A DNA stretch of 27,084 nt from a virus, in the IMG/VR virus record IMGVR_UViG_3300037493_003671, positions 1 to 27,084 of that record, one strand, 5' to 3'. The position numbers and the translations under genes were made by a program. The notes under the pieces were generated by a model that had not been told where the DNA came from, did not search any database, and worked only from the letters and a program-made list of their open reading frames with translations. Shown here piece after piece: positions 21,403 to 26,819 of this stretch; position 1 is the first letter of the stretch; the number at the start of each line of letters is the position of its first letter.

Positions 21403-21960
21403 TTATCGCTGAAATCTTGGTGGATTAGTTTTAAAAAAAGCTAAAGCAAAACCACTTGGTGTAATTGATCGCTCAAATCCACGTTTCATATTTCTTATTT
21501 TACTACCCAATATTGGATCAGTTAATTTAATCTTGGGTTTCTTGAATTTTCCCCATAAACAAGTTTTCTTTGTCCATGGATCGCCAAAAGCACATGGATT
21601 GAATGTCATTTTAGGCGGCCCATAATATTTCGATAATCGGCCTATAGGATTTTCTAAACACCAAAATACAGGATTATATAACCAAACATATCGTAATACA
21701 CAATCACATAATGCAAGAGAATCAAACAGCGCTTTATTTCCTTTCTGTTTCCACCATCGAGCGCCAGATAAACATAAATCCGTACAAGGAGGAGCAGCAA
21801 TTATTCCATATATATTCTCTAAACCACACTTAATAGTGCGAACATCTATGCCGAATTCAAGATCAACTTGAATTACTCTACAACCAGCTTGTAGATATGG
21901 AGCAGACCATACACCACTACGGTCATAAAGAGAAAGAATAGTTGGTTTAGTTCGAGACAA
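21403..21960 (-). CDS. Compact C5 cytosine methyltransferase-like protein, 185 aa
   Basis: The fold and motifs are those of DNA (cytosine-5) methyltransferases, but short. Motif I is LSLYDRSGVWSAPYLQAGC followed by VDLEFGIDV, the catalytic motif IV is AAPPCTDL (Cys 59), and motif VI reads ENP (103-105) instead of the usual ENV. The C-terminus SGFALAFF stands for motif X. There is no room for a full target-recognition domain, as in a phage family with the TFNPCAFGDPWTKKTCLWG signature (about 118-138). It starts with TTG (21960), five bases after GGAGG. It probably modifies phage DNA against host restriction, but target and activity are unknown. Confidence 0.78.
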   Translation of the reverse strand: MSRTKPTILSLYDRSGVWSAPYLQAGCRVIQVDLEFGIDVRTIKCGLENIYGIIAAPPCTDLCLSGARWWKQKGNKALFDSLALCDCVLRYVWLYNPVFWCLENPIGRLSKYYGPPKMTFNPCAFGDPWTKKTCLWGKFKKPKIKLTDPILGSKIRNMKRGFERSITPSGFALAFFKTNPPRFQR

Positions 21961-22155
21961 CTATTCCTCCAAAAATAATTTAATCCCAACTGCATTCTTG
22001 TCTGGATAAACTCTTTGTAATTTAACAACATTTTCTTCTGTTCGATATGGAATAATTGATTTCAACTGTACCATTTGTGAATGGACTTTTTCTCTTGCAT
22101 CAACATCATCTACGGCGTCAAAACGAACTTTCAATGTTAATAGATAATTATTCAT
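21961..22155 (-). CDS. Small unknown protein, 64 aa
   Basis: The start is ATG 22155, seven bases after GAGGAG and inside the end of the preceding gene; the longer frame to 22203 is not supported by a ribosome site. The protein has a strand-helix-strand layout (YLLTLKVRFDAVDDVDAREKVHSQ, then KLQRVYPDKNAVGIKLFLEE). No family is recognised. Its stop abuts the TTG start of the methyltransferase-like gene, and its final codons (GAG GAA TAG) are part of that gene's ribosome site, so the two are coupled. Confidence 0.6.
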   Translation of the reverse strand: MNNYLLTLKVRFDAVDDVDAREKVHSQMVQLKSIIPYRTEENVVKLQRVYPDKNAVGIKLFLEE

Positions 22156-22369
22156 TATTTTTCTCCTCGATGCCATCAGGAACAATATTCCAACATAAAT
22201 CAACTTTCGTAATCAAAAAATTTGTCATTAATTTCTCAACAGAATTTAAAAACATCACGATATTCTTATTTCTGCGAATCCCTCTTGCAGCAACTGTTCC
22301 TGTTAATTTACCTTGATATTCGTCTTCATCTGTTAAATGTTCTTTAATAATCATTACGGGCATCGCCAT
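22148..22369 (-). CDS. Small unknown protein, 73 aa
   Basis: ATG 22369 follows AGGAG by six bases. The product is a mixed alpha/beta-looking small protein with a Gly/Arg-rich middle (GKLTGTVAARGIRRNKNIVMFL) and a Glu/Asn-rich end. No motif or membrane helix is visible. It overlaps the next gene's start by eight bases, so both are likely translated together. Function unknown. Confidence 0.6.
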   Translation of the reverse strand: MAMPVMIIKEHLTDEDEYQGKLTGTVAARGIRRNKNIVMFLNSVEKLMTNFLITKVDLCWNIVPDGIEEKNNE

Positions 22370-22378
22370 CTATGTCTC

Positions 22379-22486
22379 CTATTTTTTGTCGTGCATATCT
22401 ATCGATCTAAGATCAAGAGCAACAATAATTAAAAATATAAAACCAACAATTGCTATTAAATCATCACAATTACAATTCTCAAACAT
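22379..22486 (-). CDS. Tiny membrane protein, 35 aa, coupled to preceding tiny membrane protein
   Basis: A 35-codon frame begins at ATG 22486, which shares bases with the stop codon of the preceding gene (TAATG), a standard coupling signal. It encodes a Cys-containing N-terminus (MFENCNCDD), a strong transmembrane helix (LIAIVGFIFLIIVALDL) and a charged end. No separate ribosome site is obvious, so translation would depend on coupling. It fills a gap otherwise lacking a gene. Single-pass micropeptides like this often modify host membrane processes, but no role is claimed. Confidence 0.5.
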   Translation of the reverse strand: MFENCNCDDLIAIVGFIFLIIVALDLRSIDMHDKK

Positions 22487-22596
22487 TAATAAAATCCACA
22501 TAATTTCAATACAACACCAGCGATAACAAAAAGTGCGCCGATTGTTCCATATATTTTTCGTTTATCGAGTGGTGGCGTCTCTGGTTGATTGCTCAT
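22486..22596 (-). CDS. Tiny membrane protein, 36 aa
   Basis: The start is ATG 22596, nine bases after GAGG and within the end of the lipoprotein gene; longer frames to 22713 run through that gene and are rejected. The polar N-terminus (MSNQPETPPLDKRK) is followed by one transmembrane helix (IYGTIGALFVIAGVVLKL). The stop TAA overlaps the ATG of the next tiny membrane protein. No family is recognised. Confidence 0.5.
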   Translation of the reverse strand: MSNQPETPPLDKRKIYGTIGALFVIAGVVLKLCGFY

Positions 22597-22813
22597 TTTT
22601 CTTATCCTCGCATCTTTCTGTCGCCATACATTCACCGTAAGTTTGAGAACATGAACCTGGCTCATGTGGTTTAGCATTACAATATTGATACTTCTTGTAG
22701 CAATTAAATTCACAATTATCTCTTACTCTTTTAGTTTGTGCTTTATCTAATGCGCCCCAACAAGCGCATAATAGCATTGCCATTAAGCAAAGAATAATAT
22801 TTAATGTTTTCAT
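22562..22813 (-). CDS. Small cysteine-rich lipoprotein, 83 aa
   Basis: A hydrophobic signal (residues 1-17) ends in a lipobox-like LCAC, with Cys 18 as probable lipid attachment site. The mature part carries nine further Cys, with the run NCEFNCYKKYQYC, then CSQTYGEC and CEDKK, which recalls the Cys spacing in the larger lipoprotein at 20.4-20.8 kb. The ATG overlaps the previous stop (ATGA). A secreted, disulfide-bonded lipoprotein of Gram-negative cells is the likely product. Receptor blocking or membrane-surface defence is a reasonable but unproven idea. Confidence 0.65.
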   Translation of the reverse strand: MKTLNIILCLMAMLLCACWGALDKAQTKRVRDNCEFNCYKKYQYCNAKPHEPGSCSQTYGECMATERCEDKKNEQSTRDATTR

Positions 22814-23007
22814 TTATTTACTTTAGCTTCATCGTATTCATCTGTCTTTAAAAGAAAAGTAATTGTATATTTAGATTCATAAACTGGAATAAGCACCAAA
22901 GTACGACAAATATCTTTATCAATACATAATCTACAGATGCCTTTCATATTCCAACTTAATTCGAATAGTTGACTATAACAATCTTCTTCGCCTAATTTAT
23001 TCTTCAT
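22810..23007 (-). CDS. Small unknown protein, 65 aa
   Basis: The protein has an N-terminal segment with several Cys (CYSQLFELSW, then ICRLCIDKDIC) and a beta-like C-terminal half (RTLVLIPVYESKYTITFLLK). The C-x2-C arrangement could bind a metal but is not a recognised zinc finger. Both ends overlap neighbours by four bases (ATGA), so it belongs to the coupled chain. Function unknown. Confidence 0.55.
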   Translation of the reverse strand: MKNKLGEEDCYSQLFELSWNMKGICRLCIDKDICRTLVLIPVYESKYTITFLLKTDEYDEAKVNK

Positions 23008-23204
23008 TTTTTTAATAATCCTCGTTTACCTAATTCCTTTATAGTTTCGTTCCAATAATGAGGCCGTCTAGTTTTCAAACCTTTGGTTCCCATCTCGCTA
23101 TCTTTATTCTGAATCCATATTCTTATACTCTCTTCAATATATTCTCTCTTCTTCTTTTCCATTTCTTCGCGTTTGGCCTTAGATATTTTAGGTCTTAGTT
23201 CCAT
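23004..23204 (-). CDS. Small basic unknown protein, 66 aa
   Basis: A Lys/Arg/Glu-rich helical protein: KISKAKREEMEKKKREYIEESIRIW forms one long helix, followed by TRRPHYWNETIKELGKRGLLKK. No motif is recognised; the basic nature would suit RNA or DNA binding. It is the first gene after a 140-base gap with a credible promoter, and its ribosome site is weak (GAGA). Its stop overlaps the next ATG. Confidence 0.55.
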   Translation of the reverse strand: MELRPKISKAKREEMEKKKREYIEESIRIWIQNKDSEMGTKGLKTRRPHYWNETIKELGKRGLLKK

Positions 23205-23259
23205 GAAAGTTTCTCAAAGTTTTTCTAGGTTTCGGCGCGGATTATTTTCTTTTATCTAT

Positions 23260-23289
23260 ATTATCTTATAGATTTCTATATTTTTACAA
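23260..23289 (-). promoter_or_regulatory. Promoter in the 23.2-23.35 kb gap
   Basis: On the minus strand TTGTAA (23284-23289), an 18-base AT-rich spacer and GATAAT (23260-23265) resemble a sigma70 promoter. It lies about 55 bases before the 66-aa gene and probably drives the group from 23.2 kb leftward. Apart from this, the 141-base gap contains only AT-rich sequence without an open frame of note. Confidence 0.55.
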
Positions 23290-23345
23290 AGTTTTTTCCA
23301 GCCATAAATATTCACATATTTTTCTATATAAAATCAAACAACACA

Positions 23346-23732
23346 TCATCTAATATCATATCTCTCTAACAAAGACTTTAATTCCTCATTTAATACAATA
23401 CCAGAAACATTTCTGACCACAAGTGTATTCAGAGCATCAAACAACTCTGTCTCTCGTATCAAACACGCATCACGCTCTGCGCGCATACGATCCACTTCTT
23501 CTTCTAATCCCATGTCCTCGGCTTGTATCACCATATACGTCCTCAATTCATCAAACACTTCTTTCATTTTGTTCTCCAACAATGCCAACTTCTTTCCATG
23601 TGGCAATTCATTCCTTAACCCCGCTTCATCCATTCGCATAGCGCAACTCACAGCCGCTCCACAAGCCATACAAATTGAATGCCCATATTCATAAGCGCGG
23701 CCCATGCAATCATCAAACTTTCGCGGAGCCAT
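23346..23732 (-). CDS. Unknown helical protein with N-terminal Cys cluster, 128 aa
   Basis: ATG 23732 follows GAGGGTAAA. The first 32 residues hold four Cys (DDCMGRAYEYGHSICMACGAAVSCAM), spaced so that a small metal site is possible. The rest is a coiled coil (about residues 45-100: NKMKEVFDELRTYM, EEEVDRMRAERDACL). It is the last gene of the accessory chain. No family is recognised. Confidence 0.6.
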   Translation of the reverse strand: MAPRKFDDCMGRAYEYGHSICMACGAAVSCAMRMDEAGLRNELPHGKKLALLENKMKEVFDELRTYMVIQAEDMGLEEEVDRMRAERDACLIRETELFDALNTLVVRNVSGIVLNEELKSLLERYDIR

Positions 23733-23739
23733 TTTACCC

Positions 23740-23988
23740 TCACTTACATCCCAGCATTACTTCATCAACTGCTGCATAGACAACTTCAAATCCAGCGATT
23801 ACGGCTGCGTGCCCCAAAATATCTTTATACTCTATTGGTACAATAACCACAGTAGGTTTCTCTACTTGTCTATATCTAAATTCATCTGCCGATTCAAGAA
23901 TCTTGAGGGTTAATTGTCCTGCAAATTCTATCGCAGTAGCCATAACTGCTTTTCCATTTTCATCATATACAGTTCTATCTTCTGTCAT
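23740..23988 (-). CDS. Small unknown alpha/beta protein, 82 aa
   Basis: The start is set at ATG 23988, which shares bases with the previous gene's stop (TAATG) and follows GGTGGAG; the frame four codons longer is less likely. The protein reads as helix (AIEFAGQLTLKILESADEF), strand (KPTVVIVPIEY), helix, strand (GFEVVYAAVDEVMLG). It could be a small folded effector; no motif is recognised. Confidence 0.58.
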   Translation of the reverse strand: MTEDRTVYDENGKAVMATAIEFAGQLTLKILESADEFRYRQVEKPTVVIVPIEYKDILGHAAVIAGFEVVYAAVDEVMLGCK

Positions 23989-24230
23989 TATCTCCACCAT
24001 AAAGAAACATTTGGGATTGTATGAAGAGTTTGAACATCTAGTTCCTCATACAAAATCTTCAAGTCTCTTTCTGCCATACGTTTCGATATTCCAAACTTCT
24101 TCATTACTTGTTTCGTATTTATAGCTGCTTTCCTGCCTTTCGGCAAATTAGCATAAATCAAAGCCAACCGTATATATTTCTTCGAAGCAAGAGATTCAAG
24201 TGCAAAATAAAAATCTAAATCAGAATACAT
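23988..24230 (-). CDS. Small HTH DNA-binding protein, 80 aa
   Basis: Residues about 36-62 (AINTKQVMKKFGISKRMAERDLKILYEEL) form a helix-turn-helix of the winged or DeoR-like type: T-K-Q-V-x-x-x-F-G-I-S-x-R-x-A-x-R-D-L. A helical N-terminus precedes it and a short, Trp-ended beta segment follows. It is probably a transcriptional regulator of phage or host genes. Its ATG overlaps the preceding stop (TAATG). It is the only clear HTH candidate in the accessory chain, so it may act on the repeat-rich right end, but that link is inference. Confidence 0.65.
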   Translation of the reverse strand: MYSDLDFYFALESLASKKYIRLALIYANLPKGRKAAINTKQVMKKFGISKRMAERDLKILYEELDVQTLHTIPNVSLWWR

Positions 24231-24454
24231 TACTTCTTCTCTTTCTTTGCGCTTCTACATTCAAGACACCATGACTGTGCGCCTCGATGAGTTTGTGTCT
24301 GTCGGCTCTCGGCTTCAGACTCACCAAAATCTTCTGGATATTTTTTATACACTACTTGTCCAGCTTTTCTACTACATTCGGGACACGACTTCAACCAATG
24401 GCTTTTACTTAAATCTGTCTCTTCTTTAAAACTATCCCCAAAATAAACTAACAT
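24230..24454 (-). CDS. Small zinc-ribbon-like protein, 74 aa
   Basis: Two Cys pairs, CPEC (about residues 24-27) and CLEC (about 63-66), are separated by 35 residues that include a His and the run YPEDFGESEAESRQTQTHRGAQSW. This suits a small zinc-binding domain of the kind found in phage recombination-endonuclease-like and Zn-ribbon proteins. There is no HNH catalytic set beyond one His. ATG 24454 follows AAGGAG by six bases. Function unknown. Confidence 0.6.
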   Translation of the reverse strand: MLVYFGDSFKEETDLSKSHWLKSCPECSRKAGQVVYKKYPEDFGESEAESRQTQTHRGAQSWCLECRSAKKEKK

Positions 24455-24475
24455 CGCTTTCTCCTTATGGAGATG

Positions 24476-24709
24476 TTATATCTCCACTTTCTTTTTCAAC
24501 AATGCCACTTCCAACTTCAAATCAGCAATTTCTTTATCTCTACCTGCTAATGCAGATTTATGATGCGCTTGCGCTATCATAAATTCTTTCATTATAATAC
24601 CGCAAACTTCCATCATCTCGCTTGGTCTAATTTCTTTAATCTTCAAATGAAGAAGTATCGACTTCGCGGTCTGCATTCCATCAAAGATGGTTTCGCCAGC
24701 TTGTATCAT
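24476..24709 (-). CDS. Small coiled-coil protein, 77 aa
   Basis: A helical protein with a C-terminal heptad pattern (RDKEIADLKLEVALLKKKVEI) preceded by MMEVCGIIMKEFMIAQAHHKS. ATG 24709 follows AGGA and lies one base after the previous stop. No catalytic or binding motif is seen. Probably an oligomer or partner-binding protein. Confidence 0.55.
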   Translation of the reverse strand: MIQAGETIFDGMQTAKSILLHLKIKEIRPSEMMEVCGIIMKEFMIAQAHHKSALAGRDKEIADLKLEVALLKKKVEI

Positions 24710-24710
24710 T

Positions 24711-24998
24711 TTAATTTCCTTTACGCAATCGCGTTTGTAATTGTTTAATTACAATATTCACTTCATCTATTTGTCTTGCCATATCTTCACATCGCCCAAT
24801 ATATTTAGCCAACTCTTGCTGAGTGCCAGCAAGTTCATCACTTATTTGTTTATTCTGTTCATAAACAAATCCAGACACAACAGTTTCAAGATTAGCTTCT
24901 GCTGCTAGCTCATCAGGATACGGTCTATTACGATGACAGACATCCCAATGATGAACTGCGCTCCATAATTTTTCTATATTTTCTTTCGTTAACATCAT
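24711..24998 (-). CDS. Unknown helical protein, 95 aa
   Basis: ATGATG at 24998 follows GAGG. The first half contains LWSAVHHWDVCHRNRPYPDEL and the second half is a coiled coil (NKQISDELAGTQQELAKYIGRCEDMARQIDEV, continuing to the end). The start overlaps the previous stop by four bases. No family is recognised. Confidence 0.55.
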   Translation of the reverse strand: MMLTKENIEKLWSAVHHWDVCHRNRPYPDELAAEANLETVVSGFVYEQNKQISDELAGTQQELAKYIGRCEDMARQIDEVNIVIKQLQTRLRKGN

Positions 24999-25234
24999 AT
25001 ATTCCTCAAGGTTTCTACAGCACGTTTGATTTCGCGTAAATATTCTTCTTTTGAATCTATTTGGTGTTTTAAATCTTCTATGGCTTTTGCCGCAATATAT
25101 CCAAGATGAATATGAGGATTACCTATCTTCGTTCCCTTCAATTCTTTCTTTGCCCAGGCACGTAAATCTTCCGCTATTATATATAGATCGTCTACTTCGG
25201 AATTATAAATATGTAACTTTTTCTTGATTGTCAT
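24995..25234 (-). CDS. Unknown small protein, 79 aa
   Basis: A charged helical protein: HIYNSEVDDLYIIAEDLRAWAKKEL, a short loop GTKIGNPHIHLG, then AAKAIEDLKHQID and a final helix. It shares ATGA overlaps with both neighbours, so it belongs to the coupled chain. No function can be assigned. Confidence 0.55.
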   Translation of the reverse strand: MTIKKKLHIYNSEVDDLYIIAEDLRAWAKKELKGTKIGNPHIHLGYIAAKAIEDLKHQIDSKEEYLREIKRAVETLRNI

Positions 25235-25632
25235 ATTGTTCCCTCGATTCCGAATTCGGGTAGGTTATCTCCCTCGATCGCTGACCACAGATGTAAAGCA
25301 TACGAATGAATATTTACATGATTCCTTTCTTCAGGAAATATCATCAACGCTTTACGATTTGTTCCTATAAAGAATCTCTTAACCAAACACACTTCATTGT
25401 ACGTTGGAAGTTTATCAGAATAAGCACACGAACAATGTATCCATGTTCGTCCATCGCCAAATTTATCGTCAACCGAAAGGATTACTTCTAGTCCGCTTGT
25501 ATGACGATAAACAATAAATCCCTCTTGAGCATTACGACGATTCCAATCTTTCGGAATCTTTAACGGCGCATATTGATACGTCAACTTTACAGCATGTTGC
25601 CAATCTTCAGATGAGACTTCTGGAATTTTCAT
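25231..25632 (-). CDS. DUF7694-like phage protein, 133 aa
   Basis: A compact protein with the pattern TWIHCSCAYSDKLPTYNEVCLVKRFFIG, then ALMIFPEERNHVNIHSYALHLWSAIEGDNLPEFG. The order W-I-H-x-S-C, L-P-T-Y, F-I-G and N-I-H-x-x-x-L-H-L-W matches small proteins common in phage genomes and classed as DUF7694, whose function is not known. It is complete in length. It starts in an ATGA overlap with the upstream gene. Of the 11 accessory genes in this chain this is the one with the clearest wide conservation. Confidence 0.68.
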   Translation of the reverse strand: MKIPEVSSEDWQHAVKLTYQYAPLKIPKDWNRRNAQEGFIVYRHTSGLEVILSVDDKFGDGRTWIHCSCAYSDKLPTYNEVCLVKRFFIGTNRKALMIFPEERNHVNIHSYALHLWSAIEGDNLPEFGIEGTI

Positions 25633-25826
25633 AATAGTTTGTCCCTGAGTTCCAATAATTCTTGAAAGACTCTTCGTATATTATCTTTGTAGTCTGAATA
25701 TTGATTATATTTATCGTATCCAGAGCAACGATGAACTACAAGTTCTGCCAAATGATGAATAGCAGATGTTAATGCTTCTTTAGCTTCGCTTAGATGTCTG
25801 TCTGCTTCGCTCATTTCGTCACTCAT
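25629..25826 (-). CDS. Small helical unknown protein, 65 aa
   Basis: ATG 25826 is preceded by an exceptional ribosome site, AAAGGAGACGAA, inside an 18-base segment repeated exactly upstream of another gene at 26430. The protein is two or three amphipathic helices (RHLSEAKEALTSAIHHLAEL, then YKDNIRRVFQELLELRDKLL). No motif is recognised. Confidence 0.55.
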   Translation of the reverse strand: MSDEMSEADRHLSEAKEALTSAIHHLAELVVHRCSGYDKYNQYSDYKDNIRRVFQELLELRDKLL

Positions 25827-25840
25827 TTCGTCTCCTTTAA
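25823..25840. repeat. Copy 1 of an 18-bp gene-junction repeat
   Basis: This exact 18-base segment also occurs at 26427-26444. On the minus strand each copy encodes L-K-E-T-K-stop of one gene and holds AAAGGAGACGAA plus ATGA, the ribosome site and start of the next. Confidence 0.8.
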
Positions 25841-26137
25841 CTTTACAGTATTACAATCTGCATCTTTAAAAGGACACGGTTTATTTAAAGTGTCCAACTT
25901 TTTCTTTAAAACTATTACTTCATGTTCAGAATCGCGCCATGCGCTAATAGTCATTAAATAATCAGCAGCAGTCGCAATCATTAACCACGCTTGCTGATCG
26001 CATGGTGTGTCTTCAAATATTTGATAGAATATTAAAGCACGATTACGAAGTTCCCATAATTCATGCGTTGTGAAAGCTTTAGCTTCGAATCCTTTAGTTT
26101 CAACACAATGACCTTCATGCGTCATTACGTCTTTCAT
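25823..26137 (-). CDS. Unknown helical protein, 104 aa
   Basis: ATG 26137 follows AAGGAAAAGAA. The protein is mainly helical, with HELWELRNRALIFYQIFEDTPCDQQ, then WLMIATAADYLMTISAW, then a coiled-coil-like segment and a Cys pair (CPFKDADC). Its last residues, LKETK, are encoded by the repeated 18-base junction. No function can be given. Confidence 0.55.
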   Translation of the reverse strand: MKDVMTHEGHCVETKGFEAKAFTTHELWELRNRALIFYQIFEDTPCDQQAWLMIATAADYLMTISAWRDSEHEVIVLKKKLDTLNKPCPFKDADCNTVKLKETK

Positions 26138-26430
26138 TTCTTTTCCTTCTTGGCTGGTAATGGTTTCTTATCTACTTTATTTATTCTTTTCTCAATTTCA
26201 TAACAATCCAATTCATTCAGTGCATCTTTTACTTCATTCAGATCCAATCTAATAATGGGATCTGGAATATCTTTTGGATTATCACCTTCTTCTTCGCATT
26301 CTCTTTTGGCAATACACAACTGTTCTACGTCACGATAAGTGCTTCGTTCAATCCAGAAATAATACAACATATCGTCGTCATCATGTTCTGGATCATCAAC
26401 CAATACATATTTCTTTAGAAGAACTTTCAT
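26134..26430 (-). CDS. Acidic unknown protein, 98 aa
   Basis: An acidic protein with DDPEHDDDDMLYYFWIERSTYRDVEQLCIAKRECEEEGDNP and a Lys-rich tail (KKPLPAKKEKK). Strong negative charge with aromatic residues at the start would suit a DNA-mimic or protein-binding role, but that is a guess. ATG 26430 has the repeated AAAGGAGACGAA ribosome site. Confidence 0.55.
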   Translation of the reverse strand: MKVLLKKYVLVDDPEHDDDDMLYYFWIERSTYRDVEQLCIAKRECEEEGDNPKDIPDPIIRLDLNEVKDALNELDCYEIEKRINKVDKKPLPAKKEKK

Positions 26431-26444
26431 TTCGTCTCCTTTAA
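26427..26444. repeat. Copy 2 of the 18-bp gene-junction repeat
   Basis: Identical to 25823-25840 and in the same relation to the genes around it: end of one gene (LKETK), ribosome site and ATGA start of the next. Confidence 0.8.
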
Positions 26445-26747
26445 TCTCTGTATACCGATCTCTCTACATTTCTTTGCCACTGCACATAATTTACTACAAA
26501 TCCGTTCCTTAGAATCATATAGCCCCAAATCGTAACAAACATAACCCATATAATCGACTGGAGTTGGGTATTTCCCTTGGCAGAATTTGCACGAGAGATA
26601 GCGTCCGTCCATGAATTTACGTTTGCTTCCGCAGAATTCGCAGTATTCATTCTTGAGTTGCTGAAATATTTTCAGACGCTCAAGTTTGGAAAGATGCGTG
26701 AACATCTGTATGAAATTATTGGAGAGATGCCGGTGTTGGTTTAACAT
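26427..26747 (-). CDS. Zinc-ribbon-like protein, 106 aa, first gene of the accessory chain
   Basis: A CEFC...CKFC pair (about residues 36-57, with RYLSCKFCQGKYP) is a clear zinc-knuckle pattern, followed by VCYDLGLYDSKERICSKLCAVAKKCRE with more Cys. The N-terminus is helical. The start is uncertain: ATG 26747 lies only six bases after TATAAT, so the transcript would be nearly leaderless. ATG 26705 is an internal alternative, but lacks a ribosome site. Probably DNA- or RNA-binding; the family is not recognised. Confidence 0.55.
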   Translation of the reverse strand: MLNQHRHLSNNFIQMFTHLSKLERLKIFQQLKNEYCEFCGSKRKFMDGRYLSCKFCQGKYPTPVDYMGYVCYDLGLYDSKERICSKLCAVAKKCREIGIQRLKETK

Positions 26748-26753
26748 ACCTTG

Positions 26754-26759
26754 ATTATA
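26754..26759 (-). promoter_or_regulatory. TATAAT element at the head of the accessory chain
   Basis: A perfect -10 hexamer lies six bases upstream of ATG 26747 on the minus strand. No good -35 is visible at 16-18 bases. It would start transcription at or just after the annotated start codon. The gene-free region beside it probably contributes activator or repressor sites. Confidence 0.45.
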
Positions 26760-26819
26760 CGATATTTCCGTAGATTAAATCTCTAAAAATTACGTGGTTG
26801 TGTGTAGCTCCTGGGAGAA

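Noticed and set aside
24470-24486. GGAGAT/ATCTCC hairpin between two accessory genes as terminator
   Set aside because: Six-bp stem with no following U-run; it overlaps a stop codon and may be chance.
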